This document shows, piece by piece, positions 1-7,968 of a DNA stretch of 37,587 nt. The notes beneath the pieces are model-generated. The model was not told the DNA's origin. It did not search any database and worked only from the letters and a program-made list of their open reading frames with translations. How positions within the stretch are numbered: the stretch's first letter is position 1; every line of letters starts with the position of its first letter. Made by a program: the position numbers and the translations under genes. Source of the stretch: Prevotellaceae bacterium (lineage in GTDB: Bacteria > Bacteroidota > Bacteroidia > Bacteroidales > UBA932). Location of the stretch: contig JAITGD010000078.1 of NCBI GenBank assembly GCA_031280885.1, forward strand, positions 1-37,587. Reading direction: 5' to 3'.

Positions 1-3000
1 GGGCTGTATCTCTTTAAAGCGATACCGGAACGGCTGAAAAATTTTACGCAGATTGTAGCTAATTTCATCGAACTGAAGAAAAAACGCAATGCCGACAAGA
101 AATTAGCCATCTATTACTTTAAAGGAGCGGGGCAGGCCACACTTGCGGCGCAGGGATTGGAAACTGTGCCTTCGCTTTACAATTTTTTGCAACGGCTGAA
201 GGCGGAAGGATACCGCGTGGATGGACTTCCTGCGGATGTAGAAGCCTTTGAAGCGCTGCTGATGCGGCAGGGAGCGGTATTAAGTACCTATTCCGAAGGA
301 GCTTTTGATGATTTTCTGCGCGAGGGACAACCTGCTCTCGTGGAAGCAGGAGTTTATGAATCGTGGGCTGAAAAATCATTACCAAAAGGGCTGTATTCTG
401 ATGTGGTAAGGCAATACGGAGCTGCTCCCGGGCAATATATGTCGGTGATGAATGAAGAAAAAGCGCATTTAGCCGTAGCCCGCATCCTGCTTGGGAATGT
501 TTCACTGCTGCCACAACCAATGGCAGGGCTGGGAGACGATGCTTTTGCGATTGTACACGGAGCAAAATCGCCGCCACCGCATACTTATATCGCATCGTAC
601 CTCTGGGCGCAGCATGATTTTGAAGCTGATGCGATGCTTCACTTCGGAACGCACGGGAGTTTTGAGTTTACGCCGCAAAAACAGGTAGCCCTCAGCAGTT
701 ACGACTGGCCTGACCGCTTGGTGGGTAATATTCCGCACTTTTACTACTACACTATCGGCAATATCGGGGAGAGTATGATGGCGAAGCGCAGGTCTTACGC
801 CACGACGGTGTCGTATCTCACCCCCGCCTTTATGGAAACCGAGATGCGCGCACAGTTTAAGGCTTTGCAGGATAAGATTCGACAGTATTACGCGGCTAAG
901 GAGAGCGAACAGACGAAGCTTTCGCTGAGCGTGAAGCAGCTTGCCGTTGAAATGGGCTTGCATCGCGACTTGCGCTTGGACAGCGTCGGCAATAAGCCCT
1001 ACTCTTACGAAGAAATCGAGCGTATTGAGAATTTCGCAGAAGAAATTGCCAATGAAAAGATGACCGGGCATCTCTACACGTCGGGTATTCCGTACAGCAC
1101 GGAGAAAATTCGCTCGACCGTGATGGCTATGAGCGCCGATCCGATAGCTTATAGCCTTGCCAATCTTGATAAATTGAATGGAAAAGGAAGTGAAAAGCAG
1201 ATCGCAAACAGATCTTTCTTTACAAGGACCTATTTAGAGCCAGCACAGCTCTTAGTTTCGCAAATCATCGGAGGAAAAGAGGTGAACGATGCGCTTATCT
1301 GCTCAGTAGCAGGGATAAATTCCAAAGATTTGGAGGAAATAAAGACTATCCTTGCGCCTCCGCGTCGTGCCATGCCGGGTTCTATGCCTTCGGGAACAAA
1401 ATCTTCGGATGCAAAACAGTCTTCTGGTGGAGGACATCCGGCCTGGATTCCTAAATTTGGCAAGCCACCGCATGGAGATGAGAGTTCTGATGCAGAAAGC
1501 AAAAAGCAGAAAGCAGAAAGCAGAAGGCAGAAGGCAGAAAGCGGAAATATATCATCCGCAGAAAAGCCGAAAGTATATACAAAAGAAGAAAAAAACCGTG
1601 CAAGGGCTATTTCGGAGATTGAACGGACGATTCGGAACATCGTGAAATATAAAAAATCGCTGGAAGAAAGTCCGGAACAGGAATTTCAATCTATTTTAAA
1701 CGCTTTATCCGGCGGATATGTTGCGCCTTCGTCTGGAGGCGACGCGGTAGCGAATCCTTCTGCCGTTCCAACGGGTAGAAATTTGTATGCCATCAATGCA
1801 GAAGCCACGCCATCGGAGGTAGCCTGGGATAAAGGAGTCGCTTTGGCCAATGCCACGCTGGAACAATACAGAAAGCAGCACGGAGATTATCCACGAAAGG
1901 TAAGTTATACCTTTTGGAGCAGCGAGTTTATCGAAACCGAAGGAGCTACTATCGCGCAGGCTATATATATGCTGGGCGTAGAACCGGTTCGCGACGCATA
2001 CGGACGGGTTTCCGACCTGCGACTGATAAGTTCAGAAGCGCTCGGACGGCCTCGCGTGGACGTCGTAATACAAACTTCGGGTCAGTTTAGGGATTTGGCC
2101 GCATCAAGATTGAGTTTGATAAGCCGAGCGGTGGAAATGGCCGCAGCCGCCAAAGGAGATACGCACGAAAACAGGGTTTCTGCAAGCGTCATCGAAACAG
2201 AAAGGCTTTTAGTGGAAAGCGGAATCACGCCAAAGGAGGCTCGCGAGCTTTCGACGCAAAGAATTTTCGGAGGCATAAATGGTATGTATGGCAGTGGAAT
2301 ACAGGAAATGGTTACGAAGGGCGACCGTTGGGAGAACGAGCAGGAGATTGCCGATACATACATTCATAATATGGGCGCGATGTACGGCAGCGAAAAAGAT
2401 TGGGGCAAGTATCACGACGGCGCCTTGCGCGCTGCGCTCCACAACACGGACATTGTGGTGCAACCGAGGCAAAGTAATACATGGGGAGCGCTGAGTCTCG
2501 ACCACGTGTATGAGTTTATGGGCGGCCTGAACCTCTCTGTCCGCAACATCACCGGTAAAGACCCCGAAGCGTACTTCGCCGACTACCGTAACCGTAATAA
2601 TGTGCGGATGCAGGAGCTTAAAGAGGCCATCGGCGTGGAGTCTCGCGCCACCGTTTTCAATCCTGCGTACATTAAGGAGGTGATTCGGGGCAATGCGTCG
2701 AGCGCCGCGCAGATTACGGAGGTGATTACAAACACTTACGGATGGAATGTGATGAAACCGGCAGCTATCGACAACGAGATGTGGGATAAATTCTACGACG
2801 TGTATGTGAAAGACGAATACCGTCTGGGAACTGAGGACTTTTTCCGCCGCGAAAATCCGCAAGCCTTGCAGGAAATCACTGCCGTGATGCTCGAAACGGC
2901 TCGTAAAGGGATGTGGAAGGCTTCGGAGCAGCAGTTATCCGACGTCGCGAACTTGCATGTCGAATTGGTGAAGGACTTTGGCTCGTCGGCTTCCGGTTTT

Positions 3001-3267
3001 GCCGGAAGTAACGCGAAGCTGCACGACTTTATCGCAAAGAAAATCGACAACACTGCGGCTTCCGAATACAAAAAGCAGCTGCAAAAGATGCAGAAGGCTT
3101 CTTCGGACGTCGCGACGGTGGATAATGAGGGTATCCGTTTGAAGAAAGACGAAATAAGTTCGTCCGAAACAGGCGAAACAAACCGGCTTAACGGAATGAT
3201 TACGGTTAGCGTAGTCATCGCGCTGTTTATTTTATTGATGATTATGCTTAGACGGAGAAGAAAATAA
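1..3267 (+). CDS. CobN/BchH-family chelatase large subunit (CobN-like, possibly HmuS-like), 5'-truncated by window edge, with C-terminal TM anchor
   Basis: Frame 1 is open from base 1 upstream of the listed ATG at 157. CobN-type motifs HFGTHGSFEFTPQKQVALSSYDWPDRLVGNIPHFYYY...AKRRSYATTVSYLTP and GGINGMYGSGIQEMVTKGDRWENEQEIADTY. Ends in hydrophobic VSVVIALFILLMIMLRRRRK. Confidence 0.9.
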   Translation, partial: GLYLFKAIPERLKNFTQIVANFIELKKKRNADKKLAIYYFKGAGQATLAAQGLETVPSLYNFLQRLKAEGYRVDGLPADVEAFEALLMRQGAVLSTYSEGAFDDFLREGQPALVEAGVYESWAEKSLPKGLYSDVVRQYGAAPGQYMSVMNEEKAHLAVARILLGNVSLLPQPMAGLGDDAFAIVHGAKSPPPHTYIASYLWAQHDFEADAMLHFGTHGSFEFTPQKQVALSSYDWPDRLVGNIPHFYYYTIGNIGESMMAKRRSYATTVSYLTPAFMETEMRAQFKALQDKIRQYYAAKESEQTKLSLSVKQLAVEMGLHRDLRLDSVGNKPYSYEEIERIENFAEEIANEKMTGHLYTSGIPYSTEKIRSTVMAMSADPIAYSLANLDKLNGKGSEKQIANRSFFTRTYLEPAQLLVSQIIGGKEVNDALICSVAGINSKDLEEIKTILAPPRRAMPGSMPSGTKSSDAKQSSGGGHPAWIPKFGKPPHGDESSDAESKKQKAESRRQKAESGNISSAEKPKVYTKEEKNRARAISEIERTIRNIVKYKKSLEESPEQEFQSILNALSGGYVAPSSGGDAVANPSAVPTGRNLYAINAEATPSEVAWDKGVALANATLEQYRKQHGDYPRKVSYTFWSSEFIETEGATIAQAIYMLGVEPVRDAYGRVSDLRLISSEALGRPRVDVVIQTSGQFRDLAASRLSLISRAVEMAAAAKGDTHENRVSASVIETERLLVESGITPKEARELSTQRIFGGINGMYGSGIQEMVTKGDRWENEQEIADTYIHNMGAMYGSEKDWGKYHDGALRAALHNTDIVVQPRQSNTWGALSLDHVYEFMGGLNLSVRNITGKDPEAYFADYRNRNNVRMQELKEAIGVESRATVFNPAYIKEVIRGNASSAAQITEVITNTYGWNVMKPAAIDNEMWDKFYDVYVKDEYRLGTEDFFRRENPQALQEITAVMLETARKGMWKASEQQLSDVANLHVELVKDFGSSASGFAGSNAKLHDFIAKKIDNTAASEYKKQLQKMQKASSDVATVDNEGIRLKKDEISSSETGETNRLNGMITVSVVIALFILLMIMLRRRRK
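1492..1547 (+). repeat. In-frame array of eight 7-bp units (GCAGAAA/GCAGAAG variants) inside the chelatase CDS
   Basis: gcagaaa gcaaaaa gcagaaa gcagaaa gcagaag gcagaag gcagaaa gcggaaa, encoding AESKKQKAESRRQKAES in a variable linker. Confidence 0.9.
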
Positions 3268-3400
3268 CGAATCGGACTGCATTGGTATTTTGTTTGCACA
3301 CAGATGATACAGTTTTTATAGATAATCACGGATTTGTTGGCCGCGAGAATCGAAAAAACCTGCGTTGTCTGTGTGTTTTTTTTCAGGATAAAGGTTTTTT

Positions 3401-3560
3401 TGCAGAAAGCAGAAGGATTTTTGCAGAAAGCAGAAGGCAGAAAGCAGAAAGCAGATTGTTTTTTGCAGAAAGCAGAAGGCAGAAAGCAGAAAGCAGAAGG
3501 CAGAAAGCAGAAAGCAGATTGTTTTTTGCAGAAAGCAGAAGGCAGAAAGCAGAAAGCAGA
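3401..3560. repeat. Intergenic 7-bp-period array (GCAGAAA/GCAGAAG) with a higher-order unit ttttttgcagaaagcagaaggcagaaagcagaaagcaga
   Basis: Direct reading; same units as the array inside the chelatase CDS. Confidence 0.9.
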
Positions 3561-3728
3561 GGGTTTTTACGAGAGAAAGATGGGTTTTTAGCAAAGCACG
3601 AAGGGTTTTTACGAGAGAAAGATGGGTTTTTAGCAAAGCACGAAGGGTTTTTAGAGATGAAAGATGGGTTTTTAGCACAGCATGAAGGGTTTTTAGAGAT
3701 GAAAGATGGGTTTTTAGAGGTGAAGGAT
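3561..3728. repeat. 21-bp minisatellite, eight units of gggttttta-N12
   Basis: gggtttttacgagagaaagat / gggtttttagcaaagcacgaa / gggtttttagagatgaaagat variants, 8 x 21 bp, directly abutting the 7-bp array. Confidence 0.9.
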
Positions 3729-3785
3729 ATAGTCTGACAAATAAGAAATCTAATTTAGGGACGTAACTTATAAACTTGCGATTTT

Positions 3786-3870
3786 TTTTACCGCAAAGGG
3801 CGCAAAGTTTACGCAAGGTACGCAAGGGCATTGCGATCTTTGCGTAAACTTTGCGCCCTTTGCGGTAAAA
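3786..3870. repeat. Perfect 31-bp inverted repeat with 23-nt loop
   Basis: Left arm TTTTACCGCAAAGGGCGCAAAGTTTACGCAA (3786-3816); right arm TTGCGTAAACTTTGCGCCCTTTGCGGTAAAA (3840-3870) is its exact reverse complement. Confidence 0.95.
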
Positions 3871-4003
3871 GGTCTCCGGTATTTTTGCCATGAAACATAA
3901 ATAACTTATATATTGCACATCCTTAATAAAAGCGAGAGGCAATCTTTTTTCAAAAAAAATGGAAGAAATTAGAGTTGCAGTGTACGTGAAAGAAAAAAAT
4001 GAT

Positions 4004-4011
4004 TATCTTTG
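4004..4011 (+). promoter_or_regulatory. Bacteroidetes -7 box TATCTTTG upstream of 4066 CDS
   Basis: Matches TAnnTTTG, about 55 nt upstream of the ATG. Confidence 0.55.
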
Positions 4012-4065
4012 TGGTCTTAAATATATAATTTTATTTGTAATAGTAACTTTTAAAACATTAAAACC

Positions 4066-4755
4066 ATGACAGATAAACAGGAGGCGAAACTTAGCATGTA
4101 TCAATCAGTTAATGCGGTTTGCCAAAACAATTCTCAGGTGTATTCGAGCGTGCCTGCAATGACAAAGGCTGTTGTTGAATTAGGCGGCGGAATCTCTTCG
4201 ATCTTACAGGCTGCCGGACAGCAGTCAAGCACGACGTCCCAGGGCGCAACGATGGAGAAAAATCGCGCGTTGGACGCTATGGCAAGCGTTGCGCTGAAGC
4301 TCGGTAACGCCCTTTATGTGTATGCTTTCGACGTGAAGAACGGCGATTTGCTTACGCTGACGTCTATCAGCAAGAGCGGGTTCTATAACGGCCATGTAAA
4401 CGAGGCTTTGGTTCTGGCGCGTAATATTTCGTCCGCCGCGCAGGAGCATTTGCCGGAACTCGGCGAATATGGCGTAGATCAGGCCATTATTACCAAGTTG
4501 AACGAGACGATCGCAGCTTTGGAGAACGTGTATAACAATCCGCGCGTGGCAATCGAAGAGCATAAGGTTTATACCGGCAATATCAAGCAGTTGTTTGCCC
4601 GGGTTGATTCGGTGCTTCACGACAGAATGGATAAGCTTGTAACGCTGTTCAAGGAATCTGATCCGAATTTTTATGCGCTGTACAAGAACGCACGGAATAT
4701 TATCGACACAGCAAAGCGTACCCGTAAACCGGTGGAGGGAAAAGATCAATTATGA
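4066..4755 (+). CDS. Hypothetical helical protein
   Basis: Complete ORF with promoter box upstream; no family recognised. Confidence 0.75.
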   Translation: MTDKQEAKLSMYQSVNAVCQNNSQVYSSVPAMTKAVVELGGGISSILQAAGQQSSTTSQGATMEKNRALDAMASVALKLGNALYVYAFDVKNGDLLTLTSISKSGFYNGHVNEALVLARNISSAAQEHLPELGEYGVDQAIITKLNETIAALENVYNNPRVAIEEHKVYTGNIKQLFARVDSVLHDRMDKLVTLFKESDPNFYALYKNARNIIDTAKRTRKPVEGKDQL

Positions 4756-4819
4756 ATTATGAATTATGAATTATGAATTGGCTACGCAGTCAATTAAGAA
4801 TTAAGAATAATGAATAATG
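4749..4819. repeat. Heptad array (AATTATG)n - GCTACGCAG - (AATTAAG)2(AATAATG)2 filling the gap between 4066 CDS and moxR
   Basis: Stop codon TGA (4753-4755) and moxR ATG (4817-4819) both lie within array units. Confidence 0.9.
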
Positions 4820-5812
4820 AATGAGACTATAAACATCAAGGAATTAAACGAAAGAATACAGATAGAAAGTTCTTTTGTTGATATGATTAATCTCGAGATG
4901 AACAAGGTTATAGTTGGACAGAAGCATCTGCTGGAAGGTCTTTTGATAGGCTTGTTGTCCAACGGACATATCCTTCTTGAAGGCGTTCCGGGGCTGGCGA
5001 AAACTTTAGCCATAACTACGCTTGCAAAGGTGATTGACGCCAAATTCAGCCGAGTGCAGTTTACCCCCGACCTTCTACCTGCCGACTTGATAGGTACTTT
5101 GATTTACAGTCAGAAAAACGAATCGTTTACAGTTCGTAAAGGTCCGGTTTTTGCCAATTTTGTGCTGGCCGACGAAATCAACCGCTCGCCGGCAAAAGTG
5201 CAAAGCGCCTTGCTTGAAGCTATGCAGGAACGACAGGTTACAATTGGCGATAATACCTACAATTTGCCCGAACCTTTTCTGGTGATGGCTACTCAAAATC
5301 CTATTGAACAGGAAGGAACTTATCCTCTTCCCGAAGCGCAGGTCGATCGTTTCATGCTTAAAGTGGTGGTGGGATATCCTCAAAAAGATGAAGAGATGAA
5401 AATTATCCGTCAAAATATTTCGGATACTTTTGCCAAACCTGCTCCTGTGGTTAAGCCCGAAAACATAATCCGCGCCCGCGAAGTAGTGAGAGAAGTTTAT
5501 ATGGACGAAAAAATCGAGCGTTATATAGTTGATATTGTTTTTGCAACTCGTACTCCCGGCGACTATAAACTGAGTGGCATGGAATCGCTTATATCCTACG
5601 GAGCTTCGCCTCGCGCAAGTATCAATCTGGCTTTAGCATCGAAGGCTTATGCTTTTATCAAACGTCGCGGATATGTTATTCCCGAAGACGTCCGCGCTGT
5701 GTGTTACGACGTGCTGCGACACCGCATCGGCCTAACATACGAAGCCGAAGCCGAAAATGTAACCAGCATCGAAATAATTACACGAATATTGAATGCAGTA
5801 GAAGTTCCTTAG
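4817..5812 (+). CDS. MoxR-family AAA+ ATPase
   Basis: Walker A region LEGVPGLAKT, LADEINRSPAKVQSALLEAMQERQVTIG, FLVMATQNPIEQEGTYPLPEAQVDRF. Confidence 0.95.
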   Translation: MNETINIKELNERIQIESSFVDMINLEMNKVIVGQKHLLEGLLIGLLSNGHILLEGVPGLAKTLAITTLAKVIDAKFSRVQFTPDLLPADLIGTLIYSQKNESFTVRKGPVFANFVLADEINRSPAKVQSALLEAMQERQVTIGDNTYNLPEPFLVMATQNPIEQEGTYPLPEAQVDRFMLKVVVGYPQKDEEMKIIRQNISDTFAKPAPVVKPENIIRAREVVREVYMDEKIERYIVDIVFATRTPGDYKLSGMESLISYGASPRASINLALASKAYAFIKRRGYVIPEDVRAVCYDVLRHRIGLTYEAEAENVTSIEIITRILNAVEVP

Positions 5813-6030
5813 ACATTTTCTTTTGGACTTTTAGACTTTTGGACGGTTGGACTTTTAGACGGTTGGACTTTTAGACGGTTGGACGGTTGGACGGTTGGAC
5901 TATCTAAATACGAAGGCGCGGAGATTCACAGAGTTTTTATTCTCTGTTTTTCTCCGCGCCTCTGCGTTTCAAGTGTCCAAAAGTCTAAAAGTCTAAAAAT
6001 CCAAAAGTCTAAAAGTCTAAAAGTCCAAAA
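5808..6030. repeat. Inverted heptad arrays (TTGGACT/TTAGACT-type arms) around a GC-rich hairpin core, between convergent genes
   Basis: Left arm tttggacttttagacttttggacggttggac...; right arm gtccaaaagtctaaaagtctaaaa...; core GGCGCGGAGA...TCTCCGCGCC with inner CACAGAG/CTCTGT. Confidence 0.9.
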
Positions 6031-7966
6031 AATTAAGACATTCAGTATGATATTTTATTTTGTTTTCTGAGCCTTTGATTCCGTGTCCCATGCCGGGAAA
6101 TTCGACAAAGCGATAAGTTTTCCCGAGTTCTTTCAATTTATCGGCCATCATGCGCGAACCGGCAATATCGACGCGATTATCGTGGTCGCCGTGGATAAGC
6201 AGCAAAGCTCCGGTGATTTTGTCGGCATGAGTAATCGGCGAACGGTCAAGTAATTTCAGTGAATCTACTGCCGGGTCGCCGGCTTCGAGCGCTGTCCAAT
6301 CGGGAATATTGCTGTGTCGGTGTTGCCAAATGATGTCGCAAAAGCCGGCAACTTCGATACCAAAACCAAAAGGGAACAAGGCATTGTGTCCATTTACTTC
6401 TCCGGGGAAAGTCATCAGTCGCATTGTAGCATATCCGCCGTGGCTCATTCCGAACACTCCTGTACGCTTGGCAGGGATGTTCAGCTTAGTGTCAATATAT
6501 TGAGCTGCGTATATGATGTCGAGGATTTCGTTTCCGCCAAGATCTTTGTCGTTCATAGCTTCGAAATCGCGACCAAAGCCGCTGCTGCCTCGCGGAGCCG
6601 GACTCAGCACATATATACCTGCTTGGCAAAGAATTTGATATTCCTCGCTATAGTGATTAGCGCCTCCGTAGAACGATTCTATCATCACCATCCGTTTCTC
6701 TTCGGATGGCGGGTCGAGCGGCGAGTAGAGCCAGGCGTGTAAGATGCGCTGTTTGCCGGTGAGAGGGTCGAGATCAAAAGTTGGTATTTCAAGACGTTCA
6801 ACGGTGGAATACACAAGTTTTTGTTTCAATTCTTCGGGCAGGTCGAAGGCGATTTGCAGGGCGAGAGTATCAAGACTAACTTTACCTTCTATCAGTTGAA
6901 ATATCTGATTAGTAGCTCCTGCTGTCAGAATCAGTTTGTCGCCTACAACGGCGCCTGTTTGTAAGGAAAGTTCCGATGATTGCCGGTATTTTACCTCCTT
7001 TGTAGCCGGATCCAGCAGAGCCAGCGTTGTTTCGACAGGATTGTTCTGGATGAACAGGATATACTTTCGTCCTTCGATTTCGACATAAGAAAGCTCGTCG
7101 ATATCCATTCGATAATCCGTTATTTGTTCGCTTTTTCTGTCTGTCAGCGAATAACGATAGATATTGGTATATCCATTCTGGTCGGAAAGGAAGAAAAATT
7201 CCTCATCCGAAGCCCACTTTTCCGGCACTGAGGAACCTCTCAGACTTGCTTTTTTGTTGCTGTCGGTCAAGGGGATTATTTCTTTTGATGCGAGATCTAC
7301 ATACACAATATTTGTGAATGTTCGGTCGGCTTCTTTCAGAGCGACGAGTGCGAGACCTTTTTCCTTCGGATGCCAGGAAATATTTCCCCATGTGAAGCGG
7401 AATAGCGGGGAGTCGTAGCACAGCGAAACGTCGTTGAGAGTGGCCAGGTCGAGGATACGCAGTTCATCTAAGCGATTTTCGTTTTGAGCCAGGCGTGCAA
7501 CGTATGCTATTTTAGTACGTTCGGGGTTGAAACTCCAAGCGTAAATGTAAGGCACGTCGGTCAGTTTTTCGACAGTATCGCTGCCGAGTTTGGCGCGATA
7601 GATGTTGATTATTTCGTCGTTAGCCTGGTCGCCAATCCAATACAGAAAACCATCTTTTTCGTTATATGTCGGCGACCAGCAGTTGCGCGTAGCGAAATTG
7701 AGATTTACAGCGTCCTGCGCCTTATTCAGATCCATGTTTTTCCCGATATCCACCCATTGGAGTTTATTTTCGTCCCCTGTTTTGAAGAAGAACAGTTTTG
7801 TACCATCTTTACTCACAGAAAATTGCGAATATGGAAATTCGAGAAAGGGTTTCAAATCGACAGTTCGTCCCTGAAAAGGGATGCTTGTTGCGACGGAATC
7901 GCTTGCTCCTGTGGAGCAAGCGATAATCGCGATAGATATAAGCAAGAGGCTTATGTATTTTTTCAT
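6017..7966 (-). CDS. S9-family (prolyl oligopeptidase/DPP-like) peptidase, lipoprotein
   Basis: GMSHGGYATM nucleophile motif, LLIHGDHDNRV, PGMGHG; lipobox IIACS. Start placed at MKKYISLL. Confidence 0.9.
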   Translation of the reverse strand: MKKYISLLLISIAIIACSTGASDSVATSIPFQGRTVDLKPFLEFPYSQFSVSKDGTKLFFFKTGDENKLQWVDIGKNMDLNKAQDAVNLNFATRNCWSPTYNEKDGFLYWIGDQANDEIINIYRAKLGSDTVEKLTDVPYIYAWSFNPERTKIAYVARLAQNENRLDELRILDLATLNDVSLCYDSPLFRFTWGNISWHPKEKGLALVALKEADRTFTNIVYVDLASKEIIPLTDSNKKASLRGSSVPEKWASDEEFFFLSDQNGYTNIYRYSLTDRKSEQITDYRMDIDELSYVEIEGRKYILFIQNNPVETTLALLDPATKEVKYRQSSELSLQTGAVVGDKLILTAGATNQIFQLIEGKVSLDTLALQIAFDLPEELKQKLVYSTVERLEIPTFDLDPLTGKQRILHAWLYSPLDPPSEEKRMVMIESFYGGANHYSEEYQILCQAGIYVLSPAPRGSSGFGRDFEAMNDKDLGGNEILDIIYAAQYIDTKLNIPAKRTGVFGMSHGGYATMRLMTFPGEVNGHNALFPFGFGIEVAGFCDIIWQHRHSNIPDWTALEAGDPAVDSLKLLDRSPITHADKITGALLLIHGDHDNRVDIAGSRMMADKLKELGKTYRFVEFPGMGHGIKGSENKIKYHTECLNFLDF

Positions 7967-7968
7967 AA

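Noticed and set aside
2209-2862. Long antisense ORFs opposite the chelatase, SusC, gltX and others
   Set aside because: They lie opposite confidently assigned CDSs, show no recognisable family, and are expected from codon bias.
3282-3737. ORF of 151 aa with AESRRQK and GFLxxKD heptad peptides
   Set aside because: Stop-free 7-bp and 21-bp repeats stay open in several frames on both strands (see also 3316..3942 minus); most likely a repeat artefact, reported as repeats.
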